A stretch of DNA of 48,564 nucleotides from Aureococcus anophagefferens (lineage: Eukaryota; Sar; Pelagophyceae; Pelagomonadales; Pelagomonadaceae): assembly GCF_000186865.1 (NCBI RefSeq), contig NW_008705562.1, forward strand, positions 376,706 through 425,269, read 5' to 3'. The notes beneath the pieces were generated by a model. It was given only the letters and a program-made list of their open reading frames with translations. It was not told the DNA's origin and ran no database searches. Made by a program: the position numbers and the translations under genes. Below are positions 10,101-20,319 of this stretch, in pieces. Within the stretch, counting starts at the first letter, position 1, and each line of letters opens with the position of its first letter.

Positions 10101-12395
10101 CGTCGCGGAGCTCGTCCTGCTCGACGACGACGTCGTCGTGCGCGACGGCGCGCGCGCGCGGCCCGCGGGCGCGCCGCTCGCCGCGGGCTGCGTCAACTGG
10201 GTCCCGGCGACGGGCGGCCTCGCCGTCGACCTCGAGCAGGGCGTCCTGGACGTGCCCCACCTCGGCTACGCGGTCGCCGACGGGGTGCCCGCGAGGCTCC
10301 TCGCGCGGCTCCGGAAAGCGGCCGAGGCCGTCGGCGCGCGCTGGGCGGGCGACCCGGAGCGCGAGCTGCGGACCTGGAAGGCCTGGAACTTTGGGTACAG
10401 CGTCGTGGACGTCGCGGCCTGGCGGCGGCGCGACGTGACCGGAAGCTACCTGCGGTGGGTCGCCGCGTCGCGCGCGGAGGACCTCTTCCCGGCCGGGTCG
10501 CTCGCGCACGGCCTCGGGCTCGCCTACCTCGCGCTCGGCGACGACGTGTCCTGCCTCGAGGCGAGCGGGGCCCTCGTGCTCCAGGGGCTCGGCTACCTCG
10601 ACCGCGCGGACGTCAACGACACGCTGCTCGCGTCCGCGGCGGCGCTCCACTTCAACGGCGACGTCAAGCCCTGGACAGGGCAGGACAAGAGAGCGAAATT
10701 CCCAACTTCAAAGGCTCCTTTCTCGGCCGTTTTCCACTTGTTTCGGCTGATTTTTGGACGAGCGATCATCTCTCGGAACGGTCTCGAAGCGTGGATGCTT
10801 TTTCCGTAACGCGCGCGCGCGGAACACTCACGTTGAAGCGACGTTGAATCACCCTTGTCCTGCCCAGGCCCTGGACGGCCGCGTCGCCGTTCCGCGACGT
10901 CTACGCCGAGACCGAGGCGCTGGGGGCCGTGGCGGAACTCGACGCGCCGGCGCCCGAGGAGCGGCGCCTGTCGTCGTTCGAGGCCTACACGCTCGCGCCG
11001 ACGGCGGCGCCGACGGTCGCGCCGTCGGAGTCGACGATCTCCTTCGCGTACAGCGTGACGGTCCAGTCCGTGTCCAACTACACGAGCGCCCAGGCCTACT
11101 GCGACGGCTACACGGACCTCGGCGTCAAGGCGCTCGACGAGGCCGTCATCGCCGACTACGTCGACGAGGTCGCCGAGAAGCTCCACGGGAACCACACGGG
11201 CGCGCTGCACGTCACGGGCTCCTGCGAGCCCGACCTCAACGCGACGAACATCACCGCGACGTACACCATCGAGTTCCACATCCACGCGTCCTTCGTGGAC
11301 CACTCCGACGGCCACTCGACGGAGATGATCCGGATCATGCTCGGGCCTGGGCCGAATTCAAATCTTCAACTTGACGAGAGCAATCGATTCGTCCAAAAGT
11401 CAGCCGAATCGACTTCAAAATGAGCGTAAGCGACAGTTCCGACGCAACTTCTTCCGCTCTGCTTCGAGAGCAATCGATTCGTCCAAAAGTCAGCCGAATC
11501 GACTTCAAAATGAGCGTAAGCGACAGTTCCGATGCAACTTCTTCCGCTCTGCTTCGAGAGCAATCGATTCGTCCAAAAGTCAGCCGAATCGACTTGGATG
11601 TGACCGAGCTAGAGAGGTCCCTCGCGCCTTCAGCCTTCGCCCCGCGGCGTGCTCATCCTCCCGTGTTCGCATCGGAGGCCCTGTGTGGTAGTGGCCGCCG
11701 CGGGCGCGGGGGCGAGGAGGTGCGGGAGGCCTCGCCGCCTTCGGCGCGACCGAGCCCCTGAAGTTTGGTCCCCTGAACCAGTGGTTGAATTCGGCACAGG
11801 CTCGCGCTGCACCTCATCGCCAAGGTCAAGGCGGGCGACTGGACCACGGACCGGCTCAACTACTCGACGGACCGGCGGCTCGCGGCGGGGCGACGGCTCG
11901 CGGACTCGCAGACGGCGTACATCGAGGAGCAGGACGTCGTCGACGGTGTGCAAATCAAATCTTCAACTCGACTTCAATGTGAGCGTCTTCGAATGTTTCG
12001 ACGCAAGCTCATCCGTCCGCGCTTCGAGAACTCGCTGAGAGCAATCGATTCATCCAAAAATCAGCCGAATCGACTTCGATTTGACCGAGCTACTTTGTAG
12101 AGAAAGTTTGGTCGGGACGTCCCAAACCAGTGGTCGATTTCCACACAGGTCGTCGACGTCGGCGCGTCCGCGACGCAGACGCTGGCGCCGTCGGCCGCGC
12201 CGACGGAGACGCGGCCGTCCCCGGCGCCGACGATGGGGCCGACGACGGACATGCCGACCACGGACACGCCGACTGGCTTGCCGTCGTTTTTGCCGACGCC
12301 TACGCCCACAACTCCTCCGTCCGCGGTGCCGACGGAACTGCCTTCGAACTTGCCTACGAACGCGCCATCAGAGCTGCCCACGAGCAGGCCGACGA
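7136..12395 (+). CDS. Secretory GT8 - sulfotransferase - GT8 protein with Pro/Thr-rich stalk
   Basis: Exons 7136-8486, 8585-10667, 10868-11338, 11800-11935 and 12149-12395 join in frame. A signal peptide (PWIAAVLAWAATAAAG) leads into a GT8 glycosyltransferase (residues about 35-420) with FNHLRFYAPYL, the metal-binding FLDDDTIV and the C-terminal HWNGDRKPW. Residues about 430-820 are sulfotransferase-like: PAPS loop SAPRSGTEWF, then RVLVLDREDLVASYVS as the likely 3'-phosphate motif. A basic linker follows, then a second GT8 domain with YNHLRFYAPAL, LLDDDVVV and HFNGDVKPW. Both GT8 copies keep their key motifs, so both may be active. The tail has N-glycosylation sites and a PSxxPT stalk. Role inferred: synthesis and sulfation of a surface glycan in the Golgi. 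The 3' end is uncertain: reading on gives a stop at 12532, or it splices onward at 12396. Confidence 0.75.
8487..8584 (+). other. Intron 1 of the GT8-sulfotransferase gene (98 bp)
   Basis: Starts gtgttttg and ends cttcgtag, phase 1. Splicing joins HPAVCAT to GEANNPG and keeps the sulfotransferase domain in frame. No clear 8-bp target duplication or terminal repeat is visible, so it is either an ordinary intron or a decayed introner. Confidence 0.75.
10668..10867 (+). mobile_element. Introner element forming a GC-AG intron (200 bp, family 1)
   Basis: The 8-bp duplication gccctgga occurs at 10668-10675 and again at 10868-10875. The element between has 14-bp terminal inverted repeats: cagggcaggacaag at the left and cttgtcctgcccag at the right. 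The left duplication supplies the GC donor, the element's final CAG is the acceptor. Splicing restores ...GDVKPWTAASPF... across the end of the second GT8 domain. The internal part (ggctgatttttggacga) matches other family 1 copies in the reverse sense. Confidence 0.85.
11339..11799 (+). mobile_element. Introner element forming a GC-AG intron (461 bp, family 1, expanded)
   Basis: Target duplication gctcgggc (11339) versus gctcgcgc (11800), 7 of 8 identical. Ends are inverted: ctgggccgaattcaa at the left and ttgaattcggcacag at the right. Splicing gives ...IRIML-ALHLIAK... in frame. Inside, a 90-bp block beginning agagcaatcgattcg is repeated at 11377, 11467 and 11557, followed by about 170 bp without similarity to the other copies. 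Confidence 0.82.
11377..11600 (+). repeat. 90-bp direct repeat inside an introner, about 2.5 copies
   Basis: The motif agagcaatcgattcgtcc starts at 11377, 11467 and 11557, exactly 90 bp apart. The first two units are almost identical over the full period (one C/T difference in the segment I compared); the third diverges after gaatcgactt. Confidence 0.9.
11936..12148 (+). mobile_element. Introner element forming a GT-AG intron (213 bp, family 1)
   Basis: Perfect 8-bp duplication gtcgtcga at 11936 and 12149. Left end cggtgtgcaaatc and right end gatttccacacag are inverted repeats. The donor GT comes from the duplication. Splicing restores EEQD-VVDVGAS in frame. It carries the family 1 core (agagcaatcgattcatcc ... 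gaccgagcta). Confidence 0.88.
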
Positions 12396-13203
12396 GTCTA
12401 GTCCGAGAGTCCGCAAAAGTGTCTTCGCGTCGAAGTTCTACAGGAGATCCCGAGCAGCGGCGATGCCCTACTGTTGCTGCGGCGGCACGACGTCGACCAG
12501 GGCTTCAACGGCCACCTGCGTCCGCTTTTTGATTCGCAGACTTCGTACTTCGGACTTCAAACTGGCTCGTACGTCGTCCGAGCGACTTCGCGGTTCGTTT
12601 TTGGACGAGCATGGGCGCCGGCCCGCGCGCTTCCGGCCGGCAATCCAACGCGTCCTCGCGTCTGGCGCGCCGGCCAGCGCGGGTCTACGCGAAGCTGCGA
12701 CGCCGACGCTTGCTACTGTCGGTGGTCCCGGCGACCCGGCGATTCATCGAGTCTACACAGCGGCTGTTCCGGACAAGCCCATGACCACGAGCGAGCACCG
12801 ATCACTCACAGCCCTTGTGCGTCCTCTGTGGGCTTGCTCCGAGGGAATCAGCGCTTGCGACTCGAAACAGACGCCGGAATCGACCGTCGGAGGGCGGATC
12901 GCCCGACGAGAATGAAATCGCGTGCCCGACAACTCGAAGCTCGCCGCGGACGAGGCGCTCGACGGACATCGACGGGGATCGCCGGAGGGTCGACGCGACG
13001 CCGATGGACCGCCACTTCGCGCTCCGAGAGCGCTCCGCCGGCGCGACGCGAGATCAGAAGTTCAACAAGCTGATGTTTGCCCCGGCCTCTGAACATCAGC
13101 AGCGATTGCGAAGCGAGTCATTGACGCAACAGTCTTGAGTGAGGTACGCGACCCCACCGCTCCTCTCAAGCCCTCGCCACCCCGGGGGGTTGACGCACCG
13201 TCG
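12396..13203 (+). other. Unassigned region after the GT8 gene
   Basis: Past the Pro/Thr-rich stalk the reading frame loses its PT pattern at about 12400 and stops at 12532. The remaining 800 bases have mixed composition and only short open frames in all directions; I recognise no protein family. A fragment near 12545-12610 (acttcaaactggctcg ... gtttttggacgagc) resembles a piece of a family 1 introner. It is either a long 3' UTR, an intron, or degraded mobile DNA. Confidence 0.4.
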
Positions 13204-16200
13204 ATGGGACCCCCCTGGCGCCCCCTCCTGCCCAAGGGTGCACCTCAAAACACCCCACAAGAGCCCAGCGCCCTATCTAGGTTTCGCCAAACGATGACGG
13301 CGCACGTGCAGTTCCCGCGCGGGCCGACGGGAATGAACCGCTTCTCGCCCGCCGCGCCCCCGAAGGCGCCCCAGGACGCCGGAGGCGGCAATGAGTGCGC
13401 TTCTCTGGGCGGATCGTCCGACGCCGGCGCGCTCGGCGTCTTCGCGTTGCTGCTCTGGGCCATCTCGGCCTTTATGGTGACGACGCGCGCGACAAAGCCC
13501 GCGGCGAAGGCCTCGCCCGCGGCGACGACGCCGGCGAAGGGATCCGCGGCCAAGATGCCCGCCGCGCTCGCGCGGGCGACCTACGGCGGCGCGTCGACAC
13601 CGGCCGGCGGCGCGGCCGCGGCCTCCGCGACGCCGACGAAGCCCGTGTCGACGAAGGGGCGCGCGGCGACCAAGGCGCCCGCGGCCACGAAGGAGTCCGT
13701 GGAGCGCGAGGCGGCGGCGTTCGCCCTCGAGCGCGCGCGGCTGTCGGCGAGCTGCGCCGCGGGGCCGACGCGGGGCGCGGCCGCGGCCAAGGCCAAGGCG
13801 GCGGCCAAGGCGGCGAGGGCGAAGAAGGCGGCCAAGGCGGCCAAGGCCAAGGCCAAGGCCAAGGCGGCCAAGAAGGCGAAGAAGGCGGCCGAGGGGTCGC
13901 TCTTCGCGTCCACGTCGCGGACGCTCGCGTCGCTCTTCGCGTCCGCGTCGGCCTCCTTCCTCGGCCAGATCCTGGCGTCGATGTACGTCCGCATCGTGCT
14001 CGCGTCGACCATCGCGCTCGAGGCCATCATCTTCGCGCTCCAGGCCGTCATCTTCGCGTTCAAGGCCTTGATCGTATTCCCCTTCGGCTTCGTCGCCCTC
14101 GTGCTCTGGCACGCGGCCGTCGGCTTCTACTTGCCCGTCGTCGTCTTCGGCCTCCTCTCTCTCCTCCGCTACTACTACGACCTCTGCGCGGCGCTGACGA
14201 CAGCGGCGGGCTACCCCTTCCTCCTGGGCCTCGCGGCCGCGCGTCCGCGCGTCGGCCTCCTCTTCGGCGTCTTCTTCTACATGCCCACCATCGTCTCCGG
14301 CTTCTCCACGTGGTGGTGGACCTACTACGAGTGCTCGGCGAGGGCGACGACGACGGCGAGCTACCGCTTCCTCCTGGGCCTCTCAGCCGCGCGTCCGCGC
14401 GTCGGCCTCGTCTTCGGCCTCCTCGTCTACTTCCCGGTCATCGTCGCGCGCCTCGCGGGGCCGCCCATGGCGCCCTCGACGATGGACATCATCAACCGCT
14501 TCATCAAGGAGTACGAGGACATGGAGTGGGAGCTTTCAGGCAACAAGCCCCGGAAGAACAAATCAAAGCAGGCGCCCAAGAAAAACAAGAACAACGCGTC
14601 GAAGCCCAAGAGCAAGAAGCCGAAGAGCAAGAAGAAGACGAGCGAGAAGGCCGGCAGCGGCAACGACGGCGGCGGCGGCGACGACGACGACGACGACAGC
14701 GACGACGACGGCGCCGGCGGCAAGGGCGGCGACGCTCCGAGCCCCGGCCGCGGCGGAGGCGCGCCGCGCGTGACGACCAAGGCGCAGCTCGACGTCGCGC
14801 TGAATGCGGCGCTCAAGGCGAAGGCGGACGCGAAGGGCGTGGAGCTCCCGCCGGCGTGGCTCCAGGGAGCAGCCGCGGCTCCCAACGACGTCGACCGCGA
14901 CCCGCTCGCTTCGTCTTCGACATCCAGTGACGCCGTCAAAACTTCGCTCACGAAGCTCTGGGACTCTAGCGTGCCCATCACCATCCGCCAGAAGTTCCTG
15001 CTTCTGCTTCTCCTCAACGACGCCACGCTCTACGGCAGCTCGGTCGCGCGCGGCCCGGCGTCCGGCTCTCCGCGCGCGCGTTCGCGTGAACCCGCTCGCC
15101 CCACAGGCACATGCTGAACCTGAACGCGACGTGGGCCAGCGACTACGACTTCTGGATGGGCGAGCTGACCCTGAAGCAGATGGTCAAGGCCACGTTCAAG
15201 CTCCTTGAGAACCTCGGCCTCGAGCCCGACTTCAAGAACGGCGGGCCGCTCAAGGGCCTCGCGACGATCATTGTCAAGGTCGGCGGCGAGACTTACGAGT
15301 TCCAGCCGCGCGTGCCCGCGTCTCGTTTGGTGTTTTTATGGGCGCGCGCGCGCGTCGCTCGAGAGTACCGTCCGGTCTTCGACTTCTCCGCGGGCTCCGC
15401 GGACCTCTTGCCCTACGACCGCTGCCTCGCCGCGGCGCTCTCGACGGTCATGGAGACCCTCGCCGTCGTCGAGGCCTTCGGCGCGCCCTACGACGGCTTC
15501 GCGAAGGGCCGCGACCCCTTCATCGCCGCGGCCGTCGACGTCGCGCCTCGGCTTGGGCGAGTCCATGGGCTCGGCGGCCTCGGCGGCGTCGCCTGGCGCG
15601 GCGACGCGGGCGAGGGCTTCGTGGGCGGCGCCGCCGAGCTCGCGGACGTCTGCGAGGAGGCCTACGTCGCCTTCGCGGAGCACGAGCTCCCGTCGAGGAC
15701 GCCGTCGCGCCTCGGCTTGGGCGAGTCCATGGGCTCGGCGGCCTCGGCGGCGTCGCCTGGCGCGGCGACGCGGGCGAGGGCTTCGTGGGCGGCGCCGCCG
15801 AGCTCGCGGACGTCTGCGAGGAGGCCTACGTCGCCTTCGCGGAGCACGAGCTCCCGTCGAGGACGCCGTCGCGCCTCGGCTTGGGCGAGTCCATGGGCTC
15901 GGCGGCCCCTACGACGTCGCCTGGCGCGGCGACGCGGGCGAGGGCTTCGTGGGAGGTGCCCCGGAGCTCGCGGACGTCTGCGAGGACGCCTGCGTCGCCT
16001 TCGCGGCGCACGCGCTCCCGTCGAGGACGCCGTCGCGCCTCGGCTTGGGCGAGTCCATGGGCTCGGCGGCCTCGGCGACGTCGCCTGGCGCGGCGACGCG
16101 GGCGAGGGCTTCGTGGGAGGTGCCCCGGAGCTCGCGGACGTCTGCGAGGACGCCTGCGTCGCCTTCGCGGCGCACGCGCTCCCGTCGAGGACGCCGTCGC

Positions 16201-19200
16201 GCCTCGGCTTGGGCGAGTCCATGGGCTCGGCGGCCCCTACGACGTCGCCTGGCGCGGCGACGCGGGCGAGGGCTTCGTGGGAGGTGCCCCGGAGCTCGCG
16301 GACGTCTGCGAGGACGCCTGCGTCGCCTTCGCGGCGCACGCGCTCCCGTCGAGGACGCCGTCGCGCCTCGGCTTGGGCGAGTCCATGGGCTCGGCGGCCT
16401 CGGCGACGTCGCCTGGCGCGGCGACGCGGGCGAGGGCTTCGTGGGCGGCGCCGCCGAGCTCGCGGACGTCTGCGAGGAGGCCTACGTCGCCTTCGCGGAG
16501 CACGAGCTCCCGTCGAGGACGCCGTCGCGCCTCGGCTTGGGCGAGTCCATGGGCTCGGCGGCCCCTACGACGTCGCCTGGCGCGGCGACGCGGGCGAGGG
16601 CTTCGTGGGCGGCGCCCCCGAGCTCGCGGACGTCTGCGAGGAGGCCTACGTCGCCTTCGCGGAGCACGAGCTCCCGTCGAGGACGCCGTCGCGCCTCGGC
16701 TTGGGCGAGTCCATGGGCTCGGCGGCCCCTACGACGTCGCCTGGCGCGGCGACGCGGGCGAGGGCTTCGTGGGCGGCGCCGCCGAGCTCGCGGACGTCTG
16801 CGAGGAGGCCTACGTCGCCTTCGCGGAGCACGAGCTCCCGTCGAGGACGCCGTCGCGCCTCGGCTTGGGCGAGTCCATGGGCTCGGCGGCCCCTACGACG
16901 TCGCCTGGCGCGGCGACGCGGGCGAGGGCTTCGTGGGCGGCGCCGCCGAGCTCGCGGACGTCTGCGAGGAGGCCTACGTCGCCTTCGCGGAGCACGAGCT
17001 CCCGTCGAGGACGCCGTCGCGCCTCGGCTTGGGCGAGTCCATGGGCTCGGCGGCCCCTACGACGTCGCCTGGCGCGGCGACGCGGGCGAGGGCTTCGTGG
17101 GCGGCGCCGCCGAGCTCGCGGACGTCTGCGAGGAGGCCTACGTCGCCTTCGCGGAGCACGAGCTCCCGTCGAGGACGCCGTCGCGCCTCGGCTTGGGCGA
17201 GTCCATGGGCTCGGCGGCCTCGGCGGCGTCGCCTGGCGCGGCCCAACACGGGCCCGGGAGCGACGTGGGCGAGGGGTTCGATCGCTTTGCCACCCGGCCC
17301 GGCTCCTTGATCACGCGCGCGTCCCGTCGCAGGTCGTACCAGCCGAGTTTCAACTCAGTCGACGGTCGTGCCAACCTCGCGCGCGTCTTCGACACGGACT
17401 GCCTGACGGCGCGACTCCACGACGACGACGAGATCTGCTTCGAGTTCCACGACGAGGTAGAGCGCGACGGGCTCGCCGTCGGTGCTTTGCGCGATGTTCT
17501 AGATCGCGCGACGAAGATGGAGTCGAACATGATCGCGTCCGCGGCCGATTTAAAGTGCTGGCGACTGAACACCAAGATGTGCAACCGGGCCGTGCACAAG
17601 GTCGAAAATGGATGGACGTTGTCTTATCCTCGCATCAAGGGCAGCCGACTAAAACAGCTGGAGCGCGATCTCGAATTTCACACGAAGGTTTGGTTCCGGT
17701 GTCTCGCCTAGGGTTCCGCAACACTTCGACCCTCGTCTCGCGCTATTTGAGAGTGGGGTCGAGCGTCTGAGGCGTGGACATGACGATGGGACCCGCCGTG
17801 ACCTAAGCGCCGACGCAGGTGCCATCTCGCGAGGGCGGCCGCTTCGGATTCCGCGGCTACAAGTCCATGATGATGGAGATCATCGTGATTACCAAGCTTG
17901 CGGACGAGCTCGTGAGGTCTGACTCTCCTTTGCGCCTCGTGCGGGCTCCGGACAACGACGAGGTCGTGGATTTCGTCTTAGTGGCCAAGGGCGACTACGA
18001 CGAGGCGGCTCTCGAGGGCCGCGTGCCGAACCTGGCGTACGGCGGCTTGGGCCTCCCGGGCCAGATGAAGACGATTCGAGGGCTTTCCGCTGATGCTTAC
18101 CTAGTGCGTGTGAGCGAGGCGTCGTTGCGGCACTACGGGAAGGTCGTCTATATCAACTACGACTTCGAGCGGGGGGAGTTCCTCGTCGTCGAGCGCGGCG
18201 ACGAGCTTGCGGACCGGGTCGAGGACGGCCGCAAGCAACAGCGCATGGGCATCAAGAACAACTACCGGGGCAACAAGAACGACCCGTCAAGGGCGGCGTC
18301 GCGGCGCCTTTCGCTTGACTGTCGGCATCCGGAGGGCGCGGCGCTGTGGGAGGAGCACGGCGTCTCGCTCGGCGGCCTCGTCACGAAGCTCGAGGAGTTC
18401 TTCGAGAACGACGAGCACAAGGCGACCTACGAGGACATGTTCAGCACGCCCGAGATCGAGGAGCTCACGCTCCTCCAGCGTCTCCTGGGCTCGGACGCGA
18501 CGGTCCGCCTCACGCCGCTCCCGCAGCAGCTGGTGGACGCGTTCATCGACGTCGCCGGCCGCTCGCTCGAGCTGCAGGCGAAGGCGACGGGCAAGATTAG
18601 CATCAACCGGTTCATCTTCGCCATGAACGCGTTCTACGACAAGGACTGCTTCGACTTCTGGTTGCTGACAGTCCGCGATGAGGAGAGTACGATCCGCGGC
18701 TTCTTCTTGCTGCCGACGTTCGTGCTCTATCGACACCGCTTCTTCCCCGGGCAGCTCAAGCGAATGGAATTCCAGAACAGAGCGACGAAGGAGCCCGTGG
18801 AGATCGAGCAGATGCAGGCCATTCGGGTCTTCTCCATGGTCGGCGGCATCCAGCTCCCGGGCCTCGAGCCCGTCGGCGAGAGGGACGTGTCCACTGAGAT
18901 GTGGGCCTTCATGAAGGACGCGTCCAAGTACTACACCGAGCTCGACGCCGCCGGCGCCCTGTCGCAGGCCAAGGCGCGCAAGCTACTCTCCATCGTCAAG
19001 CGCGAGCCGCCGGAACTGGCCGACGTCCGCGTCGTCCGCCTCGCCAATGTCCCCCTCACCCTCCGTATGTTTCACGACGCGGGCATGTTCAAGCTCTACA
19101 AGAAGTACGTCTGCGGCGAGGCGTCGCTCGCCTACAACGGCCAGGATTTCTTCTTGGGCGACGCGTGGGTCGTGTCGGTCGTGCCGAACAGTGGCACGTA

Positions 19201-19672
19201 TCCAACCCGGAGTGATGTTCCGCGATGGATGAAGAAAAGAAAGAAGATTCGCGTCGAACATCTCGAATATATATTCGAGCCGCCGATGAAATATTTCCTG
19301 AAACCCGGTTTTCAGAATTTGAGCTACGCGAAGGTGACGGACTTTCGCTCGGGCTACACGATGGTCCCCGAGAAGGCGCTGGCGCTCGCGAAAGCATTCG
19401 CAGCGGGCGGCGCCGACGCAGCCATCGACGAGATGTATGCCTTAAAGGGCCCGTGCGCTGCGCTGAAAAACATCTTGAAGCACCAGGGTCGCGCGTTCCG
19501 CCCGCGTCCCGACATCCTCGCCGAGGAGCCGAAGAAGCGGAAGAAGCAGACCGTGCCTGCGAAGGAGCGCCCGAAGCGAGCGCGCTCGGCGCCCGAGGGG
19601 TATGACCCGTCGGCCAAGGGCCAGCCGCAGTCCCTCTCGGACCCAAGCACGAACCGCAGGGCCAAACGCTGA
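13204..19672 (+). CDS. Large unrecognised multi-domain membrane protein
   Basis: Proposed exons 13204-15026, 15107-17687 and 17819-19672 (2085 residues). The N-terminus is Ala/Lys/Pro-rich with one hydrophobic helix (GVFALLLWAISAFMV), then a Lys-Ala helical stretch, then several membrane helices that include two related halves (YPFLLGLAAARPRVGLLFG and YRFLLGLSAARPRVGLVFG). A Lys-rich and Asp-run linker follows. The middle carries the 164-bp frame-rotating array. The last 900 residues are globular and less GC-biased (for example KVVYINYDFERGEFLVVE), ending in a basic KKRKK tail. No family recognised. The first intron (GC donor in the phase I need) is a guess; the second, gtttgg to cgcag, is firmer. 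A start at 13294 is also possible. Confidence 0.5.
15538..17241 (+). repeat. 164-bp tandem array, ten full units, open in all three forward frames
   Basis: The motif gtccatgggctcggcgg recurs at 15561, 15725, 15889, 16053, 16217, 16381, 16545, 16709, 16873, 17037 and 17201: ten intervals of exactly 164 bp. Because 164 is not a multiple of three, each unit is read in a new frame and the protein repeats only every three units (164 residues). No stop occurs in any plus frame. Two body subtypes exist (gtgggcggcgcc... at most units, gtgggaggtgcc... at units 3-5) and three linker variants. Confidence 0.95.
17688..17818 (+). other. Intron in the large membrane protein (131 bp)
   Basis: Begins gtttggttcc after AAG and ends ccgacgcag, phase 0; it contains stop codons in the coding frame (TAG at 17709). 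Splicing joins LEFHTK to VPSREGGRFG. No target duplication seen. Confidence 0.65.
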
Positions 19673-20319
19673 TTGTCGTGACGCGCCGACGACCGTGCCG
19701 CTGCGACGCTCCTGTGAGGCCATGCCTTCCAATGTTTAGCAGCGCGGCCCGGCGTGCCGCTGGGCGAACCTGGGCCACAGCTTGCGACGAACCCGGGCCA
19801 CCAGCTTGCGCGCGCGCGCGACGCCCCGATCCTCGCGCGTCCTCGAGAACCACTTTGTGAGCGCGTGGTCAGGCAGCAAGATGCCTTCGGCCGCGTGCTC
19901 CACTCATTCCATATGCCCAGTAAGCGGTGCGCCTCTAGCGTCGCACAGACGACGCTGACACTGGTCCGGAGCCCTAGAGAGGAGTGTCGCGGGAGCGGGC
20001 GGCTCTCTTTGGCCGTCCCCAGGGTCGCCGGGCGGCTCTCCGTGGCCATCCCAGGGCCGCCGGGCAGCTTTCTGTGGCCGGCCCGGGGTCGCCAGGCGGC
20101 TCTCCGTGGCCGGCCCGGGGTCGCTCGTGAACCCGCCGTCGTTGCCTTCGAGCGGCGTCGTCGTTCACGCGGAAGACGTGCTGCTTCTTCCCGCACGCCG
20201 ACGCGGCGACGGTGGTGGCGGACGCAGCTGCCTCGGGATCTTCTCTTTCTGTCTGTCGTCTAATAACACAATCCCCTCCCCCGTTGAAGCTCCCGCAATC
20301 ACCACCTCCGAATTCGCAG
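19673..20319 (+). other. Non-coding region with a 32-bp tandem repeat
   Basis: Between the stop at 19672 and the first Pro/Thr-rich exon. No credible start codon or coding frame is visible for the downstream gene. A pyrimidine tract (ttctctttctgtctgtcg at about 20240) and the sequence gaattcgcag at 20310-20319 fit a 3' splice site before 20320. Confidence 0.5.
19997..20125 (+). repeat. 32-33 bp tandem repeat, four units
   Basis: Four degenerate copies of gggcggctctccgtggcc followed by cggcccggggtcgcc-type sequence, of 33, 32, 32 and 32 bp. It lies in the non-coding interval and shows no coding logic. Confidence 0.8.

Noticed and set aside
10929..11423. Separate small gene starting at GTG 10929
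   Set aside because: The frame is contiguous with the end of the second GT8 domain once the 200-bp introner is removed; there is no ATG.
12060..12381. Minus-strand Gly/Val-rich frame
   Set aside because: Antisense of the PT-rich stalk of the GT8 gene.
13135..13203. Start of the large membrane protein at 13135
   Set aside because: The frame is open there but begins with GTG; the first ATG is at 13204.
15538..17241. CRISPR array or centromeric satellite
   Set aside because: Units are directly adjacent with no spacers, all three frames are open, and the array is flanked by coding sequence in a eukaryote.
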